Assembly: GCA_024639035.1 (NCBI GenBank)
Contig: JAHEJE010000003.1
Span: forward strand, 1-27,493
DNA: 27,493 nt
Direction: 5' to 3'
DNA from: Alphaproteobacteria bacterium
GTDB taxonomy: Bacteria; Pseudomonadota; Alphaproteobacteria; Rhizobiales; Aestuariivirgaceae
The position numbers were made by a program, and so were the translations under genes. Under the pieces are notes generated by a model. That model saw nothing but the letters and a program-made list of their open reading frames with translations, had not been told where the DNA came from and ran no database searches. Below are positions 1 to 7,724 of this stretch, piece after piece; the first letter of the stretch is position 1; the number at the start of each line of letters is the position of its first letter.

Positions 1-91
1 ATTGATTGGGAAGGGTGAGTCTTGCGCTAGCTCTTAGCACGGCTCCGGAAGATTTTGCGCGATTGTTAAGCGGCAACTTGCCGGCAGAACC

Positions 92-709
92 TCAGGCCAG
101 GTATGTCCCGGTCGAGCGGAGTTTCTGTAAAAACGAACGCGCATCGGTGAAGTGGATGCCTTGCATGCCGGCGGTTATGGCGCCTTCCACATTCTCCAAT
201 TTGTCGTCGGTGAACAGGCAATCTTCGACGGAAGACCCGCACAGTGCCGCCGTGCGGCGGTAAATTTCCGGATCAGGCTTGCCGATGGCCATATCGCAGG
301 AAAAGAATATCTTCGCCCCGAACACATCGACAACGCGCGGAAACACGACCTCCAGAGTATCCTTCAGCAACGGGACGTTGTTGGTCAGGACCGCAATCTT
401 GTCATTTTGGCCGAGGTGCTCGGCAGCCTCCAGGACGTCCTCATAAGCCGTCATCGACGCGGCCCTTGCCTCGATCCACTCTTGCCGGGTGATCCGATGT
501 TGCAGATGCTGACAAAACGCGTCCAGATAACTGTCGCTGTCCTGATAGGTGCCGATATCCGCCTGGTCTTCGAAACCCGATCCCCAAACCCGGTTATGGA
601 TCTGCTGCGCCGGTATTCCGGTCATTGCCTGCAGGGCCCGCAATCTCTTATGCAGGTCGTAGTCGCACAGCACACCGTCCATGTCGAAGATGAAAGTGTC
701 TGGTCTCAT
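92..709 (-). CDS. HAD-superfamily hydrolase (phosphatase-like)
   Basis: A 205-residue HAD-superfamily hydrolase, probably a cytoplasmic phosphatase acting on a small phosphorylated metabolite; the substrate cannot be told from sequence. All four HAD motifs are visible: motif I DMDGV near residue 9 (nucleophile and acid/base Asp), motif II in LTNN near 110, the motif III lysine in GKPDPEIY near 144, and motif IV FTDDKLENV near 167. The stretch between motif I and motif II is long enough for a helical cap of the HAD-IA type. The ATG at 707-709 directly precedes the first beta strand, so the start is well placed. The gene follows tldD by 42 bases on the same strand and may be co-transcribed with it. 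Family call is firm; specific function unknown. Confidence 0.88.
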   Translation of the reverse strand: MRPDTFIFDMDGVLCDYDLHKRLRALQAMTGIPAQQIHNRVWGSGFEDQADIGTYQDSDSYLDAFCQHLQHRITRQEWIEARAASMTAYEDVLEAAEHLGQNDKIAVLTNNVPLLKDTLEVVFPRVVDVFGAKIFFSCDMAIGKPDPEIYRRTAALCGSSVEDCLFTDDKLENVEGAITAGMQGIHFTDARSFLQKLRSTGTYLA

Positions 710-751
710 CGCATCCGTTCATCGTCCAGCGAACACCGCGGCTCATGGCGG

Positions 752-2176
752 TCAGCCGGTAGCGGTGCCTCCGACGGTAATTCTGTCGATCCTCATTGTT
801 GGTTGCCCGACGCCGACGGGCACGCCTTGCCCGGCCTTGCCGCAGGTGCCGATCCCCGGATCGAGTTCCATGTCGTTGCCGATCATCGAAACCCGCATCA
901 TCGCATCGGCACCATTGCCGATCAACGTCGCCCCTTTCACCGGCGCCCCGATCTTACCATTCTCCACTTTGTAGGCTTCGGTGCACGAGAAGACGAAATT
1001 CCCGCTGGTGATATCGACCTGTCCGCCGCCGAAAGAAACGGCATAGAGCCCGTTGTCGACCGACGACAGTATTTCCTCTGGTTCCTTGTCGCCGGAAAGC
1101 ATGTAGGTATTGGTCATGCGCGGCATCGGACTGTGGGCAAACGATTGGCGCCTGCCGTTACCCGTTGGCGAAACGTTCATCAGTCGCGCATTGAGACGGT
1201 CTTGCATGAAGCCGACCAGAATGCCGTCTTCAATCAGGGTCGTGCAATTGGTCGGCGTGCCTTCATCGTCGATCGACAGGCTGCCGCGCCGCGCTGAGAT
1301 GGTGCCATCATCAACCACGGTGACGCCCGCAGCGGCGATGCGCTCGCCCATCAACCCGGCAAAAGCTCCGGTCTTTTTGCGGTTGAAGTCGCCTTCAAGT
1401 CCGTGGCCGACCGCTTCATGAAGCAAGATGCCCGGCCATCCGGGGCCGAGAACCACGTCCATTTCGCCTGCCGGTGCCGGTTCGGCCTCGAGCGATACCA
1501 GGCTTTGCCTCAACGCCTCGTCGGCGACGCTCTGCCAACTTTGCGTGTTCAGGAATTCCTCGTAGGTCTGCCGACCGCCAATGCCGTAATGGCCGGTCCC
1601 TTGCGAGGTTCCGCTGGCGGTCACCACCGAAACGTTGAATCTGACCAGCGGCCGGACATCACGTACACTGAAACCGCCGACGCGGAGGATTTCGACATTC
1701 TGCCATATGCCGTGCAGCGATACCGATACCTGGGTCACCCTGCTGTCCAAAGCGCGCGTGTAGCTGTCGACATCCTGCAACAGCGCAACCTTGGCGGCAA
1801 ACGCCATCCCGTCGATCGGATTGTCGGGCAGATAGAGTTTGCGGTTGGTGCCCACCGGCGCAGTGGACATTGTTCCGCTATGTCCGCCACGCACTGCGGA
1901 CACCGATTTGGCGGCCCGCTCGATCGCCTCTTTCGACAATTCGCTGGCGTGGGCGTAGGCGGCCGTTTCGCCACTCACCGCCCGCAGGCCAAATCCCTGG
2001 CGCGTATCGAAACTGGCGTTCTTCAGTTTGCCATCGTCGAATAACAGGGACTCGGATTGATTGTACTCAAGGAACAACTCGCCATCGTCGCAACCCGCCA
2101 GTGCATCGTCCAGCGTGCGCTGCGTGGCAGTCAGGTCCAACTCCGAACTGTCAAAGAAAATACTTGCGTCCGGCAT
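752..2176 (-). CDS. tldD: TldD family metalloprotease
   Basis: A 474-residue TldD protein, the catalytic half of the TldD/TldE heterodimer that degrades unfolded peptides and matures some ribosomal peptides in the cytoplasm. The zinc site is visible: HEAVGH at residues 253-258 supplies two His ligands and the Glu, and the conserved Cys lies in GTCGKAG at residue 445. The length is normal for the family. The frame stays open upstream to 2398, but that extension lies inside the IalB gene and has arginine/serine-rich shadow composition. The ATG at 2174-2176, giving MPDASIFFDS, sits 13 bases after the IalB stop codon and matches the family's N terminus. The partner TldE/PmbA is not in this window. 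Likely co-transcribed with the IalB-like gene upstream and the HAD gene downstream. Confidence 0.95.
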   Translation of the reverse strand: MPDASIFFDSSELDLTATQRTLDDALAGCDDGELFLEYNQSESLLFDDGKLKNASFDTRQGFGLRAVSGETAAYAHASELSKEAIERAAKSVSAVRGGHSGTMSTAPVGTNRKLYLPDNPIDGMAFAAKVALLQDVDSYTRALDSRVTQVSVSLHGIWQNVEILRVGGFSVRDVRPLVRFNVSVVTASGTSQGTGHYGIGGRQTYEEFLNTQSWQSVADEALRQSLVSLEAEPAPAGEMDVVLGPGWPGILLHEAVGHGLEGDFNRKKTGAFAGLMGERIAAAGVTVVDDGTISARRGSLSIDDEGTPTNCTTLIEDGILVGFMQDRLNARLMNVSPTGNGRRQSFAHSPMPRMTNTYMLSGDKEPEEILSSVDNGLYAVSFGGGQVDITSGNFVFSCTEAYKVENGKIGAPVKGATLIGNGADAMMRVSMIGNDMELDPGIGTCGKAGQGVPVGVGQPTMRIDRITVGGTATG

Positions 2177-2189
2177 GTCAGAGTCCAAC

Positions 2190-2825
2190 TCAGTGCTTTT
2201 GCAGCTCGGTGAACGAGGCCGTGAACCCCTTGAGCGAGAGATCGAGGCCGATACCCAACCCCGGCGCTTCGTAGATGATGAACTTCGCCTTGCCGCCTTT
2301 CTTGAGTTTTTCAAGAGTAGGAGGTGAGGCTTCCGCGAAGGCCACGCAAACCTGCGGCAGGCAACGGGTGAACGGCACCCGGCCAACAGCATTACCATCG
2401 ATTTCCAAGGCGACGCCGGTGGGAAGAAATACGCCGATCGGCGCCAGCACCCGCATCATGGTCACCGGCTTTTCGTTCTGGACACTCTTGACCAGCACCA
2501 GGGTCAAGGCGACGTTCTTGCGCTCAGGGTGAGTCGCGGTTTGAATCATACCGCAGGATTCCTGCGCATCCGACTTTGCGTCGGCTGGCTTTTCCTCGCA
2601 CGACACCTTCCAATCGCCCTGTTCGAACACGACCTTCTGCTTCGGTGCATTCGCCCCATTGCCAGGTCGAGCCAGTTGATTGACCCGTGGACCGAACTGT
2701 TTGATGGCTTGCTGCGGCGCCTGTGATTGCGCATTGGCGCTGCCCCAGGTGAGAAGACACATACTGCCCGTTAGAAACGATGCAACAAGCGCGCGAGTAA
2801 AGTTGCTACGGTCGAAAATGCTCAA
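2190..2825 (-). CDS. Invasion-associated locus B (IalB) family exported protein
   Basis: A 211-residue secreted protein of the IalB family (named after Bartonella invasion-associated locus B), common in non-pathogenic Hyphomicrobiales too, where its role is unclear. A signal peptide covers about residues 1-32: charged start, hydrophobic ALVASFLTGSMCLLTW, then SANAQ as the likely cleavage site. A Gln/Pro-rich linker follows, then the IalB core with GDWKVSCE near 72 and paired cysteines (SCGMIQT; RCLPQVCVAF) likely to form disulfides in the periplasm. The start codon is TTG at 2823-2825: an in-frame stop lies just upstream and GGAGA sits 6 bases before the TTG. The next ATG would remove most of the signal peptide. 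It is the first gene of a leftward unit with tldD. Confidence 0.88.
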   Translation of the reverse strand: MSIFDRSNFTRALVASFLTGSMCLLTWGSANAQSQAPQQAIKQFGPRVNQLARPGNGANAPKQKVVFEQGDWKVSCEEKPADAKSDAQESCGMIQTATHPERKNVALTLVLVKSVQNEKPVTMMRVLAPIGVFLPTGVALEIDGNAVGRVPFTRCLPQVCVAFAEASPPTLEKLKKGGKAKFIIYEAPGLGIGLDLSLKGFTASFTELQKH

Positions 2826-2836
2826 TCCGATTCTCC
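2823..2836 (-). promoter_or_regulatory. Ribosome binding site and TTG start of the IalB-like gene
   Basis: On the minus strand GGAGA (2832-2836) stands 6 bases before TTG (2823-2825). A TGA in the same frame at 2838-2840 prevents any longer upstream start. This fixes a non-ATG start that keeps the signal peptide intact. Confidence 0.7.
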
Positions 2837-3278
2837 ATCAACACTGCACCGGAGTAGGATCCGGATGGCGATTCCTGTGCGTCGAGGAACCCTATCTCAA
2901 GTCTGGCCCGCTGTGTCAAACCCGTCCTGTCCCTGTTTACCGGCACTGCGCACGGTTAAGGGCGTCTGACCAGGTCGATAACACCGCCAGGCGGGCGCAA
3001 CTTGAACGGTACAAATGCGGCAGGAATCGGCCCGTTCGGTCAAATTGTGTCACACGGACCGGCTGTGGCGCGAAACTTTGCCGCGCTATTGCAGCATTGC
3101 GGCTGCGCATGGTTTGTGGTTCACAGGTATCCACCTCATCAACAATGACCGACACAAGACACGTTCGGGGTATTGACGATGGGGCTATGAATTGCTTTGA
3201 CACGACGCACACCGGATTTTTGGTGATGCGGGTCCGTCGAGCGTTTCGGTGTGGGTTTCAACAGGAGAGGGGCGATAG
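2826..3278. other. 453-base divergent intergenic control region (IalB-like gene / coxB)
   Basis: No convincing gene is present here; open frames have shadow-like composition and no ribosome binding sites. The left part carries the candidate leftward promoter at 2891-2919. Near coxB there are two TTGAC motifs (TTGACG 3174-3179 and TTGACA 3198-3203), either of which could be a -35 element, but neither has a good -10 at 16-18 bases. A small odd palindrome GTGTCACAC lies near 3047-3055, and a 5-bp inverted repeat GCAGC/GCTGC at 3091-3106. The coxB ribosome binding site AGGAGAGG is at 3263-3270. I saw no FNR-type TTGAT-N4-ATCAA site. Confidence 0.6.
2891..2919 (-). promoter_or_regulatory. Candidate sigma-70-type promoter for the IalB-tldD unit
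   Basis: On the minus strand TTGACA (2914-2919) is a perfect -35 hexamer, followed after 17 bases by GATAGG (2891-2896) as a weak -10. This would give a 5' leader of about 55-60 bases before the TTG start. The spacing and -35 are good and the -10 is poor, so this is a candidate only. Confidence 0.42.
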
Positions 3279-4157
3279 ATGCGCTGCCTTAAGGCTCTGA
3301 TCGCGACAGCGGTCATCTCGGTTTTGAATGTCGGCCCGGTCATGGCTGCCGGAATTGGACAACCGGTCGACTACCAGATGGGCCTGCAACAGGCCGTCAC
3401 TCCGGTTGCCCACAACATGCAGAGCTTCCACACCTTTTTGTTGTGGTTGATCACCCTGATCTCGCTTTTTGTGCTCGCCTTGCTGATCATTGTCTTGGTG
3501 AAATTCAATGCCAAGGCCAACCCCACTCCGTCTAAAACGACCCACAACACGATGATCGAGGTTGTCTGGACGGTTGTTCCGGTGCTGATCCTGATTGTCA
3601 TAGCGATTCCGTCGTTTCGGCTGCTTTTCTTGCAGCGCGAGATCCCTGAAGCCGAGATGACGATCAAGGCCACCGGTCACCAGTGGTATTGGGAGTACGA
3701 TTATCCCGACAATGCCGAGATCAACTTTTCCGCGACAATTCTTGCCGGCGATGACCTTACCGAACGCCGCAAGACCCAGCCCGATACACCGCGCCTGCTG
3801 GCGACCGATAATCCGGTTGTTGTACCGGTCGATACGACCGTGAGAATGATTGTTACGGCCGCACCCGACGGCGTTATTCACGCCTGGGCAATTCCCTCCT
3901 TTGGTTCGAAGATTGATGCGATTCCCGGCCGCCTGAATGAGATTTGGTTCAAGGTCGAAAAGGAAGGCATTTACTACGGCCAGTGCTCAGAACTGTGCGG
4001 CAAGGACCATGCCTACATGCCAATCGAGGTTCGGGTTGTGTCCAAGGAAAACTTCGCCGCATGGGTAGACAGGGCCGCTAGCGATCTCGACGAGGCCAAC
4101 AAGATGATTTTTGCCCGCATGTCGGAAACCAGGACGATCGCCGCCACGGCTGATTAG
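3279..4157 (+). CDS. coxB: Cytochrome c oxidase subunit II (aa3 type)
   Basis: A 292-residue subunit II of the aa3 cytochrome c oxidase (also called ctaC), which takes electrons from cytochrome c through the dinuclear CuA centre and passes them to heme a in subunit I. A signal peptide ends near residue 24 (VMAAG), two membrane helices lie at about 53-75 and 93-115, and a periplasmic cupredoxin domain follows. CuA ligands are visible: His201 in IHAWAIPS, then CSELCGKDHAYM giving Cys236, Cys240, His244 and Met247, plus the Glu between the cysteines. QWYWEYDYP near 135 is the aromatic patch used in electron entry. AGGAGAGG stands 8 bases before the ATG. There is no C-terminal cytochrome c domain, so this is the aa3 rather than the caa3 type. 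First gene of the oxidase unit. Confidence 0.98.
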   Translation: MRCLKALIATAVISVLNVGPVMAAGIGQPVDYQMGLQQAVTPVAHNMQSFHTFLLWLITLISLFVLALLIIVLVKFNAKANPTPSKTTHNTMIEVVWTVVPVLILIVIAIPSFRLLFLQREIPEAEMTIKATGHQWYWEYDYPDNAEINFSATILAGDDLTERRKTQPDTPRLLATDNPVVVPVDTTVRMIVTAAPDGVIHAWAIPSFGSKIDAIPGRLNEIWFKVEKEGIYYGQCSELCGKDHAYMPIEVRVVSKENFAAWVDRAASDLDEANKMIFARMSETRTIAATAD

Positions 4158-4239
4158 TTGACTGAAGGCATTTGTTCTAGCCCGCCAGCGGCATCCGTCG
4201 CCCAGGCCGGCACAATGGGAAAACAGGGGTCATAAGAAT

Positions 4240-5880
4240 ATGGCACACGCAGCAGCACACGACGACCACCACACCCCGACCGGGTGGAAGAGGTTCGTCT
4301 ATTCGACCAACCACAAAGACATCGGCACGATGTACCTGATCTTCGCGATCATCGCCGGGATCATCGGCAGTGCCATGTCGGGAGCGATGCGGATCGAGCT
4401 GCATGAGCCCGGACTGCAGTTTTTCCCGTGGATCGCCGAATACATCATGCAGGCCGATGATCCGACTGACGCCGCCAAGCATCTTTACAATGTATTCACC
4501 ACCGCTCACGGCCTGATCATGGTGTTTTTCATGGTTATGCCGGCGCTGATCGGCGGTTTCGGCAACTGGTTCGTGCCGCTGATGATCGGTGCGCCGGACA
4601 TGGCGTTCCCGCGCATGAACAACATTTCGTTCTGGCTGTTGCCCGCAGCGCTGTTGTTGCTTGTGCTCTCGATGTTCATGGCTGGTCCTGTCGGTAGCTT
4701 GGGCACTGGCGGCGGCTGGACCGTCTATGCACCGCTGTCGACCACCGGACAGCCCGGCCCGGCAATGGATTTTGCAATTCTTTCGCTGCATTTGGCCGGC
4801 GCGTCTTCTATCCTCGGCGCCATCAACTTCATCACCACCATCTTCAACATGCGCGCACCCGGCATGACCATGCACAAGATGCCGCTGTTCGTCTGGTCGA
4901 TCCTGGTCACAGTATTTCTGTTGCTGTTGTCGCTGCCTGTGCTGGCTGGCGCGATCACCATGTTGCTGACCGACCGCAATTTCGGAACCAGCTTCTTTTC
5001 CGCTGAAGGCGGCGGCGATCCGATCCTGTTCCAGCATCTGTTCTGGTTCTTTGCCCATCCCGAGGTCTACATTCTGATCCTTCCCGGCTTCGGCATCATC
5101 TCGCAGGTCGTTTCGACATTCTCGAAAAAACCGGTCTTTGGATATCTCGGCATGGCCTACGCCATGGTCGCGATCGGCATCGTCGGTTTCATCGTCTGGG
5201 CCCACCACATGTACACCGTCGGCCTGACCCTCGACACCCAGGCTTACTTCGTAGCCGCCACGATGGTCATCGCCGTACCGACCGGTGTGAAGATCTTCTC
5301 CTGGATCGCCACCATGTGGGGCGGTTCGATTGAACTGCGCACGCCGATGCTGTGGGCGGTAGGTTTCATTTTCCTGTTTACCGTTGGGGGCGTCACCGGT
5401 GTCGTCTTGGCAAATGCCGGCATCGACCGCGCCTTGCATGATACCTATTATGTTGTGGCACACTTCCACTATGTACTGTCGCTCGGCGCGGTGTTCGCGA
5501 TCTTCTCCGGCTGGTATTTCTGGTTCCCGAAGATAACCGGTTATATGTACAACTCGACGATTGCTCGGGCCCACTTCTGGATCACCTTCATTGGTGTGAA
5601 CCTGCTTTTCTTTCCGCAGCATTTTCTTGGGTTGGCTGGCATGCCGCGGCGCTATGTCGACTACCCCGATGCCTTTGCCGGCTGGAATGCCGTGTCGTCG
5701 TGGGGCGCATATATCCAGATACTGGGCATGCTGACGTTTCTTTACGGAATGTATGAGGCGTTCTCCAAGAAACGCGTTGCTGGTGACAATCCCTGGGGCG
5801 AGCACGCGGACACACTGGAGTGGACGCTGTCATCGCCGCCCCCGTTCCATCAGTTCAACACTTTGCCCAAAATCAAATAG
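4240..5880 (+). CDS. coxA: Cytochrome c oxidase subunit I (aa3 type)
   Basis: A 546-residue subunit I (ctaD), the catalytic core that reduces oxygen to water and pumps protons. Twelve membrane helices are expected and the hydrophobic segments fit. Ligands visible: His90 (AHGLIMVFF) and His410 for heme a, His408 for heme a3 (VVAHFHYV), and His273 with HPEVY (Tyr277, the cross-linked Tyr) plus His322/His323 (AHHMYTVG) for CuB. D-channel residues lie in GAPDMAFPRMNN, the channel-top Glu is in HPEVY, and the K-channel Lys is in VKIFSWIATMWGG. This marks a type A heme-copper oxidase. The N terminus HTPTGWKRFVYSTNHKDIG is typical. It follows coxB by 82 bases with no terminator, so the two are probably co-transcribed. 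Confidence 0.99.
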   Translation: MAHAAAHDDHHTPTGWKRFVYSTNHKDIGTMYLIFAIIAGIIGSAMSGAMRIELHEPGLQFFPWIAEYIMQADDPTDAAKHLYNVFTTAHGLIMVFFMVMPALIGGFGNWFVPLMIGAPDMAFPRMNNISFWLLPAALLLLVLSMFMAGPVGSLGTGGGWTVYAPLSTTGQPGPAMDFAILSLHLAGASSILGAINFITTIFNMRAPGMTMHKMPLFVWSILVTVFLLLLSLPVLAGAITMLLTDRNFGTSFFSAEGGGDPILFQHLFWFFAHPEVYILILPGFGIISQVVSTFSKKPVFGYLGMAYAMVAIGIVGFIVWAHHMYTVGLTLDTQAYFVAATMVIAVPTGVKIFSWIATMWGGSIELRTPMLWAVGFIFLFTVGGVTGVVLANAGIDRALHDTYYVVAHFHYVLSLGAVFAIFSGWYFWFPKITGYMYNSTIARAHFWITFIGVNLLFFPQHFLGLAGMPRRYVDYPDAFAGWNAVSSWGAYIQILGMLTFLYGMYEAFSKKRVAGDNPWGEHADTLEWTLSSPPPFHQFNTLPKIK

Positions 5881-5893
5881 GCATCTTCAACCT

Positions 5894-5926
5894 GGCGCCG
5901 GTCACCACTTTTGTGAGACCGGCGCC
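5894..5926 (+). repeat. Perfect 10-bp inverted repeat between coxA and ctaB
   Basis: GGCGCCGGTC (5894-5903) and GACCGGCGCC (5917-5926) form a GC-rich 10-bp stem with a 13-base loop, 13 bases after the coxA stop and 14 bases before the ctaB start. No T-run follows, so it is not a typical intrinsic terminator. It could stabilise the coxBA transcript end or act as a partial attenuator. Confidence 0.75.
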
Positions 5927-5940
5927 GAACCGATCCGGTC

Positions 5941-6900
5941 ATGACAGATATCAGCGCAAATATTCAAACGTCCTCGACCTCCGGCCCGTCTGTGCTGCCC
6001 GGCGGCGGTGAGGTATCTGACTTCTTCGCTCTGCTCAAGCCGCGGGTGATGTCACTGGTGGTGTTCACAGCATTCGTCGGGATCGCCGTGGCACCGGGAA
6101 GCGTTCATCCGTGGATAGGCGCGGTTGCACTGCTTTGCATCGCCGTCGGCGCCGGAGCATCCGGTGCCCTCAACATGTGGTACGATGCCGACATCGACGC
6201 CAAGATGCAACGCACGGCCAGGCGCCCGGTGCCGTCGGGTCGCGTCGCCGCCGGAGATGCTCTTGCCTTCGGGTTGGTCCTGGCAGTCGGTTCGGTCGTT
6301 GTCCTGGGCATCCTGGTGAATTGGGTGTCCGCTGCGTTGCTGGCCTTTACGATTTTCTTTTACGCCGTCATCTACACCATGTGGTTGAAGCGTTCGACAC
6401 CGCAGAACATCGTCATTGGCGGTGCGGCAGGTGCATTCCCGCCGATGGTCGGCTGGGCCGCCGTGACCGGATCGATCGATCTCGCTTCGGTGGCGTTGTT
6501 TGCCATTATTTTCATGTGGACCCCGCCGCATTTTTGGGCCCTGGCCTTGTTTCGCTGCGAGGATTACCAGCGTGCCGGTATCCCGATGATGCCCGTGGTG
6601 GCCGGTCCCGACGAGACCCGCAAGCAGATTCTCATCTATGCCGTATTGATGTTGCCAATTGTTCTGGCCTTGCCGGCCCTTGGCGCGGCGGGTGTGGTAT
6701 ACACTGTCGTCAGTCTCGTTTTGACATTGGGGTTCGTCTGGCGCGCATGGAACGTGTATGTCCACCGCGACGGCGAAGTCGCTCAAAGAGCGTCAAAAAA
6801 ACTGTTTCGCTACTCGATTGTGTACCTGTTCTCGGTATTTGCTGTTCTGCTGGTCGAACACTTTCTCGCCCTGCCGGGATTTCACCAACTGGGTCTTTAG
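5941..6900 (+). CDS. ctaB: Protoheme IX farnesyltransferase (heme O synthase)
   Basis: A 319-residue membrane prenyltransferase (CtaB/CyoE, COX10 family) that adds a farnesyl group to heme B to make heme O, the precursor of the heme A used by the oxidase encoded beside it. The UbiA-type Asp motif NMWYDADIDAKMQRT followed by RRPVPSGRV is at about residues 79-103, and the second conserved region CEDYQRAGIPMMPVV is near 206. Several hydrophobic helices fit the usual nine-helix fold. The cytoplasmic start FFALLKPRVMSLVVFT is typical. The ribosome binding site before the ATG at 5941 is weak, and the inverted repeat at 5894-5926 sits just upstream. A heme A synthase (ctaA) is needed for the next step and is not in this window. 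Confidence 0.97.
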   Translation: MTDISANIQTSSTSGPSVLPGGGEVSDFFALLKPRVMSLVVFTAFVGIAVAPGSVHPWIGAVALLCIAVGAGASGALNMWYDADIDAKMQRTARRPVPSGRVAAGDALAFGLVLAVGSVVVLGILVNWVSAALLAFTIFFYAVIYTMWLKRSTPQNIVIGGAAGAFPPMVGWAAVTGSIDLASVALFAIIFMWTPPHFWALALFRCEDYQRAGIPMMPVVAGPDETRKQILIYAVLMLPIVLALPALGAAGVVYTVVSLVLTLGFVWRAWNVYVHRDGEVAQRASKKLFRYSIVYLFSVFAVLLVEHFLALPGFHQLGL

Positions 6901-6903
6901 GAA

Positions 6904-7059
6904 ATGGCGGCGATGGAGAAACATGATTGGAGTGAGGAAGAACTCGCCGTGCGCCGCAAGCGCTCGGTGGTGATTGGCATTGCCCTGGCCGTGCTTGCCG
7001 GGCTGTTCTTCATAACCACCGTCGTGCGTCTGACCGACAATGCCGGCGCCGGATTGTAG
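6904..7059 (+). CDS. Small single-helix membrane protein, CoxF-like
   Basis: A 51-residue open frame beginning MAAMEKHDWSEEELAVRRKR and ending with a hydrophobic helix (about residues 21-41, SVVIGIALAVLAGLFFITTV) and a short tail. It starts 3 bases after the ctaB stop, and its TAG is 12 bases before the ctaG start, so it fills the gap tightly. AGGA lies just upstream of the ATG at 6904; a second in-frame ATG at 6913 is possible. Many alphaproteobacteria carry an unnamed or 'CoxF' protein of about this size and topology at this exact site between ctaB and ctaG. It presumably serves oxidase assembly or is a minor subunit, but that role is an inference from position only. Confidence 0.8.
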   Translation: MAAMEKHDWSEEELAVRRKRSVVIGIALAVLAGLFFITTVVRLTDNAGAGL

Positions 7060-7071
7060 GGGACAGAGATC

Positions 7072-7671
7072 GTGCCGAAGACTGACAACACCACTCCAGC
7101 AAACGGCCGCGTGGCCGTGTTGTGCCTGGCGGTCGTTGTCGGAATGATCGGCATGTCTTATGCAGCCGTGCCGCTGTATCGGATCTTTTGCCAGGTGACC
7201 GGCTATGGCGGCACGACCCAGCGAGCCGATGCACCGCCCCAGGACACTGTTATCGAGCGCGTCATGACCGTGCGCTTTGACGCCAACACCTCTTCTGCTT
7301 TGGCCTGGACGTTCGAGCCGGCGCAGAAACAGGCCGAAGTGAAGGTCGGCGAACAGGCCATGGCCTTCTACCGCGCCACCAACACATCATCAGAAACGTT
7401 GACCGGAACCGCAACGTTCAATGTCTCGCCACCGCGTGCCGGCGCCTATTTCTCCAAGGTGGAATGCTTCTGTTTCACCGAGCAGACCCTAAAGCCCGGG
7501 CAATCTGTCGACATGCCGGTGGTCTATTTCGTCGATCCAGATATCGACAGTGATCCCGACCTCAAGGCACTGCGGACAATTACCTTGTCCTATACTTTTT
7601 ATCCCGCCGAGAGGGACAGTGAGACCGACATCGTAGCGACGCCGTCAGGTGAGCGCAGTCAGATCAACTAG
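7072..7671 (+). CDS. ctaG: Cytochrome c oxidase assembly protein CtaG (Cox11 family)
   Basis: A 199-residue Cox11-type copper chaperone that delivers copper to the CuB site of subunit I. It has one N-terminal membrane anchor (about residues 13-32, VLCLAVVVGMIGMSYAAVPL), the conserved CQVTGYGGT just after it, and a periplasmic Ig-like domain with the copper-binding CFC motif (Cys132, Cys134) in VECFCFTEQ, then the conserved PGQSVDMPVVYFVDP. The start is GTG at 7072, preceded by GGGGACAGAG; the only later ATGs fall inside the membrane anchor. Length and order of motifs are normal for alphaproteobacteria. Confidence 0.97.
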   Translation: MPKTDNTTPANGRVAVLCLAVVVGMIGMSYAAVPLYRIFCQVTGYGGTTQRADAPPQDTVIERVMTVRFDANTSSALAWTFEPAQKQAEVKVGEQAMAFYRATNTSSETLTGTATFNVSPPRAGAYFSKVECFCFTEQTLKPGQSVDMPVVYFVDPDIDSDPDLKALRTITLSYTFYPAERDSETDIVATPSGERSQIN

Positions 7672-7724
7672 ACGGACCCAACTGGCTGCAGGACAGCCGA
7701 TGCAAAGAAGATGGAGTAGGGGAA

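Noticed and set aside
152..1297. 381-codon open frame on the plus strand
   Set aside because: It runs antisense to the HAD and tldD genes, both with intact catalytic motifs, and its composition is Arg/His-rich like a shadow frame.
2177..2398. N-terminal extension of tldD to an upstream start
   Set aside because: The extension overlaps the IalB-like gene in another frame, has Arg/Ser-rich composition, and family members begin at the position of the ATG at 2174-2176.
4215..4235. Six-codon mini-ORF (MGKQGS) just before coxA
   Set aside because: It overlaps the coxA ribosome binding region and has no ribosome binding site of its own; too short to support without conservation data.
4177..5805. 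542-codon open frame on the minus strand opposite coxA
   Set aside because: It is antisense to an unmistakable coxA gene, its translation is rich in Arg/Gln/His/Asp with no family resemblance, and it is a by-product of GC-rich third positions.
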